Source: a virus. Taken from it: a stretch of 34,261 nucleotides of DNA. A program made the position numbers and the translations under genes. A model generated the notes under the pieces. The model was not told the origin of the DNA and did not search any database. It was given only the letters and a program-made list of their open reading frames with translations. Location: positions 1 through 34,261 of IMG/VR virus record IMGVR_UViG_3300037504_000176; one strand, written 5' to 3'. Positions 1 through 6,299 of this stretch are shown here, piece after piece (the stretch's first letter is position 1; each line of letters begins with the position of its first letter).

Positions 1-110
1 CCCGGTGTTACGCCAAATTTGCGGCTTTTGTACGCAGCATCTGCGACCTGCTCAATCATGCTCCAGTTTTCGGGGGTTAATACCTGTCGTCGTGCTAATT
101 CGTTTGCCAT
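1..110 (-). CDS. RecT-like ssDNA-annealing recombinase, N-terminal part (runs off left end)
   Basis: The ATG is at 110-108 and 36 codons are visible before the window ends. The start reads MANELARRQVLTPENW, then a segment ending SRKFGVTP, which resembles the N-terminus of phage RecT-like proteins. Such proteins anneal single strands during recombination and replication. The gene directly follows an ERCC4-type nuclease. A matching RecT-like C-terminus enters from the right end of the window (33897-34261), so I infer one gene interrupted by the contig ends. The two pieces do not join in frame directly, so some sequence is missing between them. The family call rests on resemblance only. Confidence 0.6.
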   Translation of the reverse strand, partial: MANELARRQVLTPENWSMIEQVADAAYKSRKFGVTP

Positions 111-114
111 GTTG

Positions 115-819
115 TTATTCCTCCTGTGGCCTAACGGTTATAATCAAATCCAACTCGTCTTCCAGTCCTAATGCATTGCGAATGCGCGCCTTCGTCGCCG
201 GTCCGATGCCCGGTACGTCCTCGCCGTACTTTTGTGTCAGCATCTGTAAGGCCCAGGCCGGGGTGCCCGCGGCCTTCAGCACGGCGTCCAGCCGCTCCAG
301 GCCAATGCCCGGCAGCGCTGCTAAAACCGCCGCACCCGGTCCGTAGACGTTGGGCTGTCGTGGGGGGAGTACACGTACATCATCGCGTCGTCGCGCGGCC
401 AGCCGGATGATCGCCGGTTCCAGGTCCTCATCGTTGACTGCGTGTATAACTGAGACACCCAACTCCTGCACAGTCAGCAGCGCGCCCTGCAGCGCGTTCC
501 AGTTCCAGCCGGTGACGCGCTCAGTAATGGTCTTGCCGTCAGCGCCCGGTTGTAGCGGCCCGGTGATCAGCAGGTAAGCGAAGGCGGTCTGTTCACGCAG
601 CCGCGTTAGCTGGGGAAACAGCCGCTCACTTGCCAGTGTGTTGAGGAGATCGCCGCCGGTCTTCCGCTCGATACCGAGTGTGCGATTGTCTGATGTGGCT
701 ATCAGGAAGTCGCCAGCGTCTAATGGCGCGATGGCCTTGGGCACGCCGCCGAACTCCAGATTTTGCACCCAGGCCGGTTCGCGTGAATCGATGATGATTG
801 AGGTAATTTTATTGCTCAT
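115..819 (-). CDS. ERCC4 (XPF/Mus81)-type nuclease with helix-hairpin-helix tail
   Basis: A 234-residue protein. I start it at the ATG at 819, preceded by ACGAGGTG, rather than at an upstream ATG without a good ribosome site. The N-terminal half has the ERCC4 nuclease signature: IDSREP (D11), GDF (D37) and the ERK triad (residues 51-53). The C-terminal part has two helix-hairpin-helix-like segments (LPGIG and VPGIGPATKARI) that would bind DNA backbone. Family knowledge: these enzymes cut branched or flapped DNA. Lying directly upstream of the RecT-like gene, it probably serves phage recombination or resolves replication intermediates. Domain call is strong; substrate is inferred. Confidence 0.88.
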   Translation of the reverse strand: MSNKITSIIIDSREPAWVQNLEFGGVPKAIAPLDAGDFLIATSDNRTLGIERKTGGDLLNTLASERLFPQLTRLREQTAFAYLLITGPLQPGADGKTITERVTGWNWNALQGALLTVQELGVSVIHAVNDEDLEPAIIRLAARRRDDVRVLPPRQPNVYGPGAAVLAALPGIGLERLDAVLKAAGTPAWALQMLTQKYGEDVPGIGPATKARIRNALGLEDELDLIITVRPQEE

Positions 820-912
820 AAGCACCTCGTTGAAAAAACCCGCCCCGCCGTCAAGTCTTTCGTGTGTCATTGCACTCCAGACCACTCAGTCACGAACGGG
901 GCAGGCTTTTGA

Positions 913-1098
913 CTATGCGTCCTCGTTGAACAAGACAGCCTTGGCGGTTGCCAGCAACTGCTCGGCGGCCTCTTCGTCCTGCCGTTTAGCTTCCTCGGCG
1001 GCTTCCTCCAGCGTCATGCCGTCGGAGTGCCCCAGGAGATAAAACGGCGTCATATCCGTGTCAACGATTCTGATGTTCTCGCTCAAAATCGCGGTCAT
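913..1098 (-). CDS. small acidic helical protein, unknown function
   Basis: 61 residues. Its ATG overlaps the stop of the upstream 214-residue gene (ATGA), which suggests translational coupling. The C-terminal half is rich in Glu and Ala (TLEEAAEEAKRQDEEAAEQL) and should form one amphipathic helix. I do not recognise a family. Its place between a possible ssDNA-binding protein and the ERCC4 nuclease makes a role in the recombination module likely, but this is inference from position. Confidence 0.65.
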   Translation of the reverse strand: MTAILSENIRIVDTDMTPFYLLGHSDGMTLEEAAEEAKRQDEEAAEQLLATAKAVLFNEDA

Positions 1099-1739
1099 GA
1101 TGTGATTACCTCCTGAACTTCCTCAGAGTTGATGGTGAAATACTTGTTGGTGAGCGGATTCCCAGCGAGAAGTTTCGCCAGCTTCTCCTTGTTGCCCCCC
1201 GCCTGGTTCCACAGGGGCTTGATGAACATGCGCGCCGTTTCCCGCTCTTTATCACCATCACCATTGCTGCCAGCCTCAGCCGCGTTCTCGTAGGCGACGT
1301 AGGCTTGCTGACAAGCCTCTTGAGAATCAAACACGCCCACGATGACGAAGGCGGTTTCCTTTTTCTCCTCGCCGTCCTGACCGGTCCAGGTGCGTCCGGT
1401 CGGCTTGAACTCGGCGGCAACGTAGGCTTCGTGCAGGTTGCGGAGATCCACATCTAACGCCTGAATCGACGGCAGCGTCACGCGCCGCCAGGCTTTGGCG
1501 AAATGCACCATGTTGCGTTCCAGCGTGAAACCGACGTCATAGTCAGGCAGCGGCACCAATTCCATCTCTATGGCCGTCACGCGCTTGCTTTCCTCGTGGA
1601 CAGCCGGATCGAAGGGCACCTTGCCCTCGCCGCTGACCAACACGCACGGCCAGACATCGACGAAAAGACGCCCAAACCAGCGTTCGGTCTGTTTCGGTTT
1701 TGGGGGATTCATTGCTGCATTAAACGGATCGTATGTCAT
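1095..1739 (-). CDS. conserved-looking phage protein in recombination module (unknown; possibly ssDNA-binding)
   Basis: 214 residues with a strong ribosome site (AGGAGG) before the ATG at 1739. The middle is mixed alpha/beta (residues about 20-140), followed by a Gly/Asp/Glu-rich linker (about 150-170) and a C-terminal helix ending NPLTNKYFTINSEEVQEV. There is no signal peptide or membrane segment. Many phages place a ssDNA-binding protein next to their RecT-type gene, and the acidic low-complexity stretch is compatible with that, but I see no diagnostic motif. Treat the function as unknown. Confidence 0.75.
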   Translation of the reverse strand: MTYDPFNAAMNPPKPKQTERWFGRLFVDVWPCVLVSGEGKVPFDPAVHEESKRVTAIEMELVPLPDYDVGFTLERNMVHFAKAWRRVTLPSIQALDVDLRNLHEAYVAAEFKPTGRTWTGQDGEEKKETAFVIVGVFDSQEACQQAYVAYENAAEAGSNGDGDKERETARMFIKPLWNQAGGNKEKLAKLLAGNPLTNKYFTINSEEVQEVITS

Positions 1740-1767
1740 GCGTAAAACCTCCTATGTTGTAAAAAGA

Positions 1768-2001
1768 TTAACGTTTACCGTGATATTGTCCCTGTCGGGC
1801 AGCTTGCACCGAGTCTAACGCATGGTGCGCCAACCCCAACGCTTTGGACAGTTTTGCTACGATCTGCGCTTCTGTAACGTCTTCCAGCACCTCCTCTAAT
1901 ATCGCAATCAACCAAATGGCGTACAAAATGCCCCAAATCAACACGCCCAAACAGCGACTAATCAGCACCAAATCTATCTGAATCTGTAACAGCGTGTCCA
2001 T
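1768..2001 (-). CDS. small membrane protein, unknown
   Basis: 77 residues, ATG at 2001. Residues about 8-36 are strongly hydrophobic (LVLISRCLGVLIWGILYAIWLIAIL) and form one long or two short membrane spans. A soluble amphipathic helix and a basic tail ending HGKR follow. It is separate from the lysis cassette at 24-26 kb, so I would not call it a holin. It sits in a run of small accessory genes (1.7-2.9 kb) with individual ribosome sites. Function unknown. Confidence 0.6.
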   Translation of the reverse strand: MDTLLQIQIDLVLISRCLGVLIWGILYAIWLIAILEEVLEDVTEAQIVAKLSKALGLAHHALDSVQAARQGQYHGKR

Positions 2002-2012
2002 AGTCTGGTATC

Positions 2013-2234
2013 CTACAGATACTCAATGGCATAGGCGCCATGGTAGTAAACCAAAGAAGGAGAAGGATAATAGCCGTCGTGAATGTTTTCAGAGTTGACG
2101 CCATCGAATTCAACTGTGTTAACCCCGTTGTTGAGGGGGTCCGAGGTTGCGTAATACGTCCCAACCTGCGTGATCACCTTCGCCGCAACACGATACTCTC
2201 CACTAAACGTCCGAATGTTTCCGCTTTCATCCAT
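2013..2234 (-). CDS. small protein of unknown function
   Basis: 73 residues from the ATG at 2234, chosen because GGAGGTG lies nine bases upstream; the longer open frame has no such site. The sequence is soluble, beta-rich and aromatic (Tyr-rich C-terminus). No motif is recognised. It lies between two small membrane-protein genes in the accessory run upstream of the recombination module. Confidence 0.6.
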   Translation of the reverse strand: MDESGNIRTFSGEYRVAAKVITQVGTYYATSDPLNNGVNTVEFDGVNSENIHDGYYPSPSLVYYHGAYAIEYL

Positions 2235-2239
2235 GTGTT

Positions 2240-2326
2240 TCACCTCCAATTTTCTTGTGTGTGTACCCGTTCCAGTGCCGGGATTATCAGCGCGGCGGGG
2301 ATGCGATCCCCTACAGCCCGTAGCAC
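2240..2326 (-). CDS. possible 28-residue ORF
   Basis: A GTG-started frame fills the 110-base gap between the 65-residue membrane protein and the 73-residue gene. AAAGG lies just upstream of the GTG and its TGA is next to the following start region. It would encode a short amphipathic peptide (MLRAVGDRIPAALIIPALER, then eight more residues). Support is weak; the gap may simply be a leader. Confidence 0.25.
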   Translation of the reverse strand: MLRAVGDRIPAALIIPALERVHTQENWR

Positions 2327-2346
2327 CGCGCCTTTGAAGGAGGAGA

Positions 2347-2544
2347 CTACCGCCCGGCCCGTTGACTTGCTTCCGACGATACTTGAGCACAAGCGATTCC
2401 GACAAATGAAAATGCAAACGCAATGAGACCGAAAAGCCACCAGATTGAGGAGTTGAGGAGATACGTGATCAGCGCCCAAAACACCGCATTGAGTGAGCTC
2501 AAACCGATGTTGACCGCCAGTACAATCGCGCCTTGTTTGGTCAT
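2347..2544 (-). CDS. small two-span membrane protein
   Basis: 65 residues, ATG at 2544 with GGAG six bases upstream. Two hydrophobic stretches are visible (about residues 6-29 and 34-55, the second beginning WWLFGLIAFAFSF). The C-terminus is short and polar. No family recognised. Position in the accessory run suggests a host-membrane function rather than lysis. Confidence 0.6.
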   Translation of the reverse strand: MTKQGAIVLAVNIGLSSLNAVFWALITYLLNSSIWWLFGLIAFAFSFVGIACAQVSSEASQRAGR

Positions 2545-2547
2545 CGC

Positions 2548-2871
2548 TTACTCCAGATCCGCGTCAGCGCCGGGATGGGGCACCGACTGGTTGCTTTTGA
2601 CTGCACTCGCGACGTTCCCCGCCTCACGCTGCAAGGCTCGGTATTGCTGAAGCGCCGCTGTCAACTCGCCCGCCTTGCTGGGGGTGAGATACATGACAAC
2701 TTTTGTACCTTCGCCGTTCAGCAGACCGCGGTTACGCAGCGCCTCTTCAATCAGCAAAGCCGCCTGCTCGCGGGGGTCGCGTTTTTCCTTGTTGGCCAGT
2801 TTCGCCAGCGCTTCAATGCACTCGCGGGAAGGTTTGATCATGAACCGGTTAGGGATGTATTTTTCAGACAT
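2548..2871 (-). CDS. small DNA-binding-like helical protein
   Basis: 107 residues. The ATG at 2871 overlaps the end of the upstream 262-residue gene by eight bases and has GAGGTTAAGC before it. The N-terminal 50 residues (IPNRFMIKPSRECIEALAKLANKEKRD as its start) resemble a short beta strand plus two helices, as in ribbon-helix-helix proteins. The C-terminal half is a long helix. One copy of the dispersed GCTCGGTAT element lies inside this gene at 2637. The RHH reading is tentative; a regulatory role would be inference. Confidence 0.55.
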   Translation of the reverse strand: MSEKYIPNRFMIKPSRECIEALAKLANKEKRDPREQAALLIEEALRNRGLLNGEGTKVVMYLTPSKAGELTAALQQYRALQREAGNVASAVKSNQSVPHPGADADLE

Positions 2872-3652
2872 GCTTAACCTCTTCGAGTAAGTTCAGGAGC
2901 TCGCTGTGTGTTATTTGAAACTTCGCCCTCCCGTACAGAGACGCGAAGGTATTACGCAGCTGGTTTGTGTTGTAAACGGGATCGGCGTTGTGGGGGGCCT
3001 CCACGTGCTCAAGTTTCGTCTCCAGCACGCGCAGCCGTTCTTCGTAGATGTTCAGTTCGGTATGGAACATGTCACCGTACAGCATTTTACTGCGTTCGAG
3101 TTTACCGATGTGCTCGGCCAGTTTGTAGGACAATTTCCGCAGCCCGTCTATATCCAACTCCAATTGTTCCAACTGTTCATCGGTCAACTTTGTCCACTTG
3201 TCGTCAGCCTCGCTGATCGCTTCAAGCCCTCGGATTCGCTCCTCGAGGTCGTACAACGTGCGGTTGGTTTCTTGTTGCCAATCAAGCTTGCTGTTAGTAA
3301 GATCGGTAAATGTCCGAACCCACTCCTCGACCACTTCTAACCGCTCCTTGTGGTCATGTAAATCATGGTAGCAGTTTTTAATGTGCGCGCCCTGCGTGTT
3401 TTTGACGGCGACCATATCGATTTCCAGTCTTTCAAGGCGTTCCTCCAAACGGTCCAGATCCGCGCCTGCCTCTCGTACCCAATCAGACCAATCAAGCTCT
3501 TTTATGGCGTCTTTCAAGGTGCTTTCAGAGTAAATCTCGCTGCTTCCGTTGCACCGAGGGCAAACTGCGTGTGCATCCGTTTCACCTACCCCGTTACAAA
3601 AATGACAAGTTTGAACTTTGGTGATGATGAATTGCGGTTGGTAGTTGCTCAT
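2864..3652 (-). CDS. zinc-knuckle plus long coiled-coil protein
   Basis: 262 residues with AGGAGGCGATC before the ATG at 3652. Residues 16-34 hold two CxxC pairs (C16/C19 and C31/C34) in the CxxCxGxG style of the DnaJ cysteine-rich domain. From about residue 50 to the end the sequence is almost all heptad-type helix with many Leu/Glu/Arg, so a long coiled coil is expected. Proteins of this build can be structural scaffolds or chaperone adaptors, but nothing fixes the role here. It is coupled to the next gene by overlap and lies outside the tail module. Confidence 0.7.
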   Translation of the reverse strand: MSNYQPQFIITKVQTCHFCNGVGETDAHAVCPRCNGSSEIYSESTLKDAIKELDWSDWVREAGADLDRLEERLERLEIDMVAVKNTQGAHIKNCYHDLHDHKERLEVVEEWVRTFTDLTNSKLDWQQETNRTLYDLEERIRGLEAISEADDKWTKLTDEQLEQLELDIDGLRKLSYKLAEHIGKLERSKMLYGDMFHTELNIYEERLRVLETKLEHVEAPHNADPVYNTNQLRNTFASLYGRAKFQITHSELLNLLEEVKHV

Positions 3653-3661
3653 GATCGCCTC

Positions 3662-4174
3662 CTACTCTATCCTACTCAAACGATGCCGTTCAAACCCGTC
3701 CCAATCGCTGGCCAACGGAACCAGTGCAGTCCGTGCTGCTGCCAATTTTTCACGCTGGTTTTTTGTCAGCTCTTCATCTTCACTCTCGGCCATTCGCAGC
3801 CAATGATAGGCCAGCTGAGATTTCTGCTGATAGTCAGTGACGACGTCGAACGATCCACACCACAGCGGCCAACAGGAAAAATCTATATTGGCCCCGCGCA
3901 AATCGGCCCAGCGCAGATTGGCCCCGCGCAGATCGGCCTCGCATAGATTGGCATAGCGCAGATCGGCCCAGCGCAGATTGGCCCAGCGCAGATCGGCCCC
4001 GCGCAAATCGGCCCAGCGCAGATCGGCCCTGAACAGATCGGCCTCGCGCAGATCGGCCCAGCGCAGATCGGCATAGCGCAGTTTGGCCCGTTCTGGCTTT
4101 GCGTCTACGTCGTATCCAAGCCAAGCCAAGTGTTTCAGATACCATTCCTTTTGCAGATGCTGGGGGATGTTCAT
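3662..4174 (-). CDS. pentapeptide-repeat protein
   Basis: 170 residues, ATG at 4174 with AAAGGAG upstream. Residues about 30-100 are uninterrupted A(D/N)LRx repeats, roughly fourteen units, which fold as a right-handed quadrilateral beta helix. An N-terminal helical segment and a C-terminal helical domain flank it. Family members can mimic DNA and bind gyrase or other partners, but many have no known role. It is the first minus-strand gene after the divergent promoter region at 4175-4577, so it is likely the leading gene of that transcript. Target unknown. Confidence 0.88.
   Translation of the reverse strand: MNIPQHLQKEWYLKHLAWLGYDVDAKPERAKLRYADLRWADLREADLFRADLRWADLRGADLRWANLRWADLRYANLCEADLRGANLRWADLRGANIDFSCWPLWCGSFDVVTDYQQKSQLAYHWLRMAESEDEELTKNQREKLAAARTALVPLASDWDGFERHRLSRIE
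3890..4085. repeat. tandem 15-bp repeats within pentapeptide gene
   Basis: About a dozen near-identical 15-base units of the type gcagatcggcccagc, which encode the pentapeptide repeats. Nucleotide identity is higher than the protein repeat alone needs, so the array probably grew by recent slippage or recombination. It is not a CRISPR array: there are no spacers. Confidence 0.85.
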
Positions 4175-4234
4175 AAATCACTCCTTTAGGTTTCTTGATC
4201 ACATCTGTATCATTCAACTATCTCTATTCTAATG

Positions 4235-4240
4235 ATTATA
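4235..4240 (-). promoter_or_regulatory. candidate -10 box for pentapeptide-gene operon
   Basis: Read on the minus strand this is a perfect TATAAT, about 60 bases before the ATG at 4174. I see no good -35 hexamer at 16-18 bases, so it may depend on an activator or be only part of the real promoter. Confidence 0.4.
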
Positions 4241-4276
4241 GTTGTTATCACACGTGCTAAATGTCACGGGTGATAT

Positions 4277-4290
4277 ATGACATTTGTCAT
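4277..4290. promoter_or_regulatory. inverted repeat ATGACA-TT-TGTCAT (operator-like)
   Basis: Perfect six-base arms with a two-base spacer, just upstream of the minus-strand TATAAT. A related TCAC-GG-GTGA dyad lies about ten bases away at 4264-4273. The cluster suggests regulator binding; the protein is unknown. Confidence 0.45.
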
Positions 4291-4424
4291 GTCTACAGGT
4301 ATCCCAAGTAACTGGTTGCAGTTGTAAACTATATTCATGAGGAGTGATGAAAACACTCCCCGATCTGACATCAACTCGCCCAACCTCACCGTAACACACC
4401 CCCCAAAAATGAGCAACACCCCCA

Positions 4425-4443
4425 TGTTCTAAAAATTAGAACA
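4425..4443. promoter_or_regulatory. inverted repeat TGTTCTAA-AAA-TTAGAACA (operator-like)
   Basis: Perfect eight-base arms with an AAA centre, about 65 bases upstream of the plus-strand -35 box. The geometry suits a dimeric repressor or activator. No matching regulator is identifiable with certainty in the window. Confidence 0.5.
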
Positions 4444-4505
4444 CCCGTTCACCTAGCCACCTGACCAGTATTTCGACGAATTTGCCAAACTCGTGCATTT
4501 GCCCC

Positions 4506-4534
4506 TTGACATTGTAGTACTGTTATGGTACTAT
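4506..4534 (+). promoter_or_regulatory. sigma70-type promoter with embedded dyad
   Basis: TTGACA at 4506-4511, a 17-base spacer, then TACTAT at 4529-4534, 44 bases before the ATG at 4578. The dyad TAGTAC-N7-GTACTA (4515-4533) occupies the spacer and the -10 box, which is where a repressor would block polymerase. It should drive the whole plus-strand block. Confidence 0.8.
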
Positions 4535-4577
4535 ATAAACAGTGAAGGGACACATAGAGACCAAAGGGGAGATAAAA

Positions 4578-4859
4578 ATGAAACAGGGAATGCGAGTTAA
4601 GGTCACAGAGGGAATATGGGCAGGATTGATCGGAACCGTTGAGGAAATCACGAGACAAGGTGTCGTCAAAATTCGTTACGAAAAAGGCAAAGCCCTGATC
4701 GGCCCAGAGGGTGCTAAAAGCCTAGTTGAATACGAGCCCAAGCCCCAACACCAGACGACTCACCACAAACACGATGATGAACTCTCCTGCCACTACTGCG
4801 GAATGCGCGCCACCGATTTCGACTTTTTCGGCGCCCCGGTTTGCAGCGACTGCAAATAG
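4578..4859 (+). CDS. KOW-like domain plus zinc-ribbon protein
   Basis: 93 residues from the ATG at 4578, which has GGGGAG upstream; the longer frame starting at 4542 overlaps the transcription start region. Residues 3-35 (MRVKVTEGIWAGLIGTVEEI in part) have the pattern of a KOW/SH3-like RNA- or protein-binding domain. The C-terminus has C71/C74 and C89/C92, a small zinc ribbon. First gene of the plus-strand block behind a consensus promoter. A transcription- or ribosome-related role is possible from the KOW fold but is inference. Confidence 0.75.
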   Translation: MKQGMRVKVTEGIWAGLIGTVEEITRQGVVKIRYEKGKALIGPEGAKSLVEYEPKPQHQTTHHKHDDELSCHYCGMRATDFDFFGAPVCSDCK

Positions 4860-4908
4860 CCAACCAAGCGCCCCGCCGGAGGCCTCGTATCCGGCAAAGG
4901 ACAACAGC

Positions 4909-5265
4909 ATGTCACAGATCAAAATTTATGCAGGGACGAACACCAAACGAAAATGGGATGAGATTTGCGATGGCTTTACCAGCAACACAGCGGCCTTCGC
5001 AGTGTTGGTAGAAAGTTACTATCAGCAGCAGCAAGGCTCCGATTTTGAACCCTATCGAGAAGATGGCGACTATTTACAGGACGGTGTCAATCTCGGACAC
5101 CTACCCAAAGGCACAACCGTCATGTTTGCAGACGGGGAACTCGGGCGCGTCATTGAGGGCAACGCTCAGCGCTCACTAATCAGTTACCGAGCCGCACCCG
5201 GGAGCGGCGCCTCAGAACAGCGCGAGTGGTTTCACAACAAGGCGTTGTTTATCAAAACCCGATAA
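4909..5265 (+). CDS. accessory protein of unknown function
   Basis: 118 residues, ATG at 4909 with AAAGGA upstream. Residues about 1-45 (SQIKIYAGTNTKRKWDEICD, then a short helix) could be a small DNA-binding-like fold. The rest is beta-rich with no motif I know. It is followed at once by a conserved GC hairpin (5273-5294). Second gene of the plus-strand block. Confidence 0.65.
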   Translation: MSQIKIYAGTNTKRKWDEICDGFTSNTAAFAVLVESYYQQQQGSDFEPYREDGDYLQDGVNLGHLPKGTTVMFADGELGRVIEGNAQRSLISYRAAPGSGASEQREWFHNKALFIKTR

Positions 5266-5272
5266 CCACAAA

Positions 5273-5294
5273 GCCCCGCTCGAAAGGGCGGGGC
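5273..5294. repeat. intergenic GC hairpin repeat, copy 1
   Basis: GCCCCGC and GCGGGGC arms (seven bases) around an eight-base loop, starting eight bases after the stop codon. The flank ATAACCACAAAGCCCCGC, including the stop codon, is identical in copy 2. No U-run follows on the plus strand; on the minus strand TTT follows the stem. Confidence 0.75.
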
Positions 5295-5315
5295 ACAACA
5301 CAAAGGAGAAACGAA

Positions 5316-5630
5316 ATGAACCACAGACAGATTAAGAATAAAAAAGTGGATTTAGTCGAAGACAGCGCGGGCGGATTGTGCGCGATCTGTGAGGGAGTCG
5401 CTTATTGCGACCTCGAGCTGACAGAATCCACGTTCTCCGCAGACGCCCAAGCAATCATTGATGGCGATACCAGCGACTGGACAATCACCGTCTTCAGGGA
5501 CTATATACCAGAAGAGAGCTCTCAGCTTATCGCTACCTACAGTAACGGCAAGGTAACCATTGCGTGCCATTCGGATGGCGAGCCAGTCGCTGGATATTCT
5601 GGACGAGAATATTTGGGCCTTGATCAATAA
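5316..5630 (+). CDS. accessory protein of unknown function
   Basis: 104 residues, ATG at 5316 with AAAGGAG upstream. The protein is acidic and mostly beta strand, with four scattered cysteines (including LCAIC) that could form a small metal site. No family recognised. It ends in hairpin copy 2. Its position between identical hairpin-bearing junctions makes it look like an exchangeable cassette. Confidence 0.65.
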   Translation: MNHRQIKNKKVDLVEDSAGGLCAICEGVAYCDLELTESTFSADAQAIIDGDTSDWTITVFRDYIPEESSQLIATYSNGKVTIACHSDGEPVAGYSGREYLGLDQ

Positions 5631-5637
5631 CCACAAA

Positions 5638-5661
5638 GCCCCGCGCCAGCACGGGCGGGGC
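5638..5661. repeat. intergenic GC hairpin repeat, copy 2
   Basis: GCCCCGC and GCGGGGC arms with a ten-base loop, beginning eight bases after the stop of the upstream gene. It shares 18 identical bases of left flank with copy 1, and the right flank gggcggggcac with copies 1 and 3. Confidence 0.75.
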
Positions 5662-5674
5662 ACCAACACTAACC

Positions 5675-5884
5675 ATGACCGACGAACAGAAAAAAGCCTG
5701 CGACGCCGTAGACGAAATCATGGCCGCCGGGTGGACGTTCCACCCCTGGCCAAACGGCTACCGCAAAGGCTGGTGGCGCCTGCTCGATAGCGATAATCCT
5801 GTCCTCGCCATGCGGCGCGGAGACCCCAAAAACTTCTGGGTAGTCGCCCTGATCGTCAAAAAACTATATCTGGAGGAATCATAA
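5675..5884 (+). CDS. small aromatic-rich protein, unknown
   Basis: 69 residues, ATG at 5675. There is no clear Shine-Dalgarno, only the hairpin just upstream. The protein has a helical start (TDEQKKACDAVDEIMAAGW) and a Trp-rich middle (WTFHPWPNGYRKGWWRLL). It is followed almost directly by the RHH gene. Function unknown. Confidence 0.6.
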   Translation: MTDEQKKACDAVDEIMAAGWTFHPWPNGYRKGWWRLLDSDNPVLAMRRGDPKNFWVVALIVKKLYLEES

Positions 5885-5886
5885 CC

Positions 5887-6204
5887 ATGACAACAGTAAA
5901 CCAAACACTACGCATCCCGCAGTTGCTCGCTGCGCGCCTGGACCGCGTCGCTGACGAAACTGGTCGCTCGCGTCACCAGGTCATCATCGACACCTTGATG
6001 ACCGAGCACCTACCCGACGCCGCCGACCTCCTCGATCCCGACCTCATCATCGGCTACATCGAGGTTTACGACGGCGAAATCATCGGCGAGGACTGCCCGG
6101 AGTGCGGCCAACCCATGGACCGGGTCTTCGTCGGCTTCACCGTCGGCGCCACCCACCCCCAGACCTTCGGCCCAATCTGTGCAATCTGTGCCACCACAGA
6201 ATAG
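5887..6204 (+). CDS. ribbon-helix-helix protein with C-terminal zinc ribbon
   Basis: 105 residues with GGAGGAATC upstream. The N-terminus (NQTLRIPQLLAARLDRVADE, then TGRSRHQVIIDTLM) is a clear RHH fold as in CopG/Arc-type DNA-binding proteins. The C-terminus has C70/C73 and C98/C101, a zinc ribbon. RHH proteins bind operators as dimers, so this is a good candidate autoregulator of the plus-strand promoter, whose dyad at 4515-4533 has suitable geometry. That link is inference. Confidence 0.75.
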   Translation: MTTVNQTLRIPQLLAARLDRVADETGRSRHQVIIDTLMTEHLPDAADLLDPDLIIGYIEVYDGEIIGEDCPECGQPMDRVFVGFTVGATHPQTFGPICAICATTE

Positions 6205-6211
6205 CGCAGCG

Positions 6212-6240
6212 AAAAAGCCCCCCTGAGGATTGAAGGGGCC
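6212..6240 (-). terminator. Rho-independent terminator for the tail operon
   Basis: On the minus strand a GGCCCC...GGGGGGC hairpin is followed directly by TTTTTC. It lies about 60 bases after the last minus-strand tail gene and just before the convergent plus-strand genes. Confidence 0.75.
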
Positions 6241-6262
6241 AAGAGATCGCGTGGAGCCAAGA

Positions 6263-6286
6263 GCCCCGTGCCACGACGGGCGGGGC
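6263..6286. repeat. intergenic GC hairpin repeat, copy 3
   Basis: GCCCCG and CGGGGC arms around ACGGG-containing loop sequence, with the same right flank (gggcggggcac) as copies 1 and 2. It marks the end of the plus-strand block. Confidence 0.65.
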
Positions 6287-6299
6287 ACACCCAACACGC

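Larger units (their letters stand above)
4175..4577. promoter_or_regulatory. 403-bp divergent intergenic control region
   Basis: The longest gene-free stretch. It separates the minus-strand accessory operon from the plus-strand block. It is more AT-rich than its surroundings and contains several dyads (listed separately), a plus-strand consensus promoter, and a minus-strand TATAAT. A short hairpin GGAGTG/CACTCC lies at 4341-4359. Tiny plus-strand frames start at 4337 and 4346 but are not convincing genes. Confidence 0.7.

Noticed and set aside
820-912. Terminator between the 61-residue gene and the ERCC4 nuclease
   Set aside because: A GC-rich stretch followed by TTTTTT is present on the minus strand, but I could not build a stable matching stem right before the U-run; it was left unlisted.
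3890-4085. CRISPR-like short repeats
   Set aside because: The 15-base units are directly adjacent without spacers and encode pentapeptide repeats.
4337-4432. 31-codon plus-strand ORF in the control region, and a 15-codon one at 4346
   Set aside because: They are short, of odd composition and lie among dyads; the first has no proper ribosome site and the second's GGAG is too close to its ATG.
5273-6286. Integron attC sites at the plus-strand gene junctions
   Set aside because: The hairpins lack the RYYYAAC/GTTRRRY core sites and there is no integrase; a generic hairpin repeat is the safer call.
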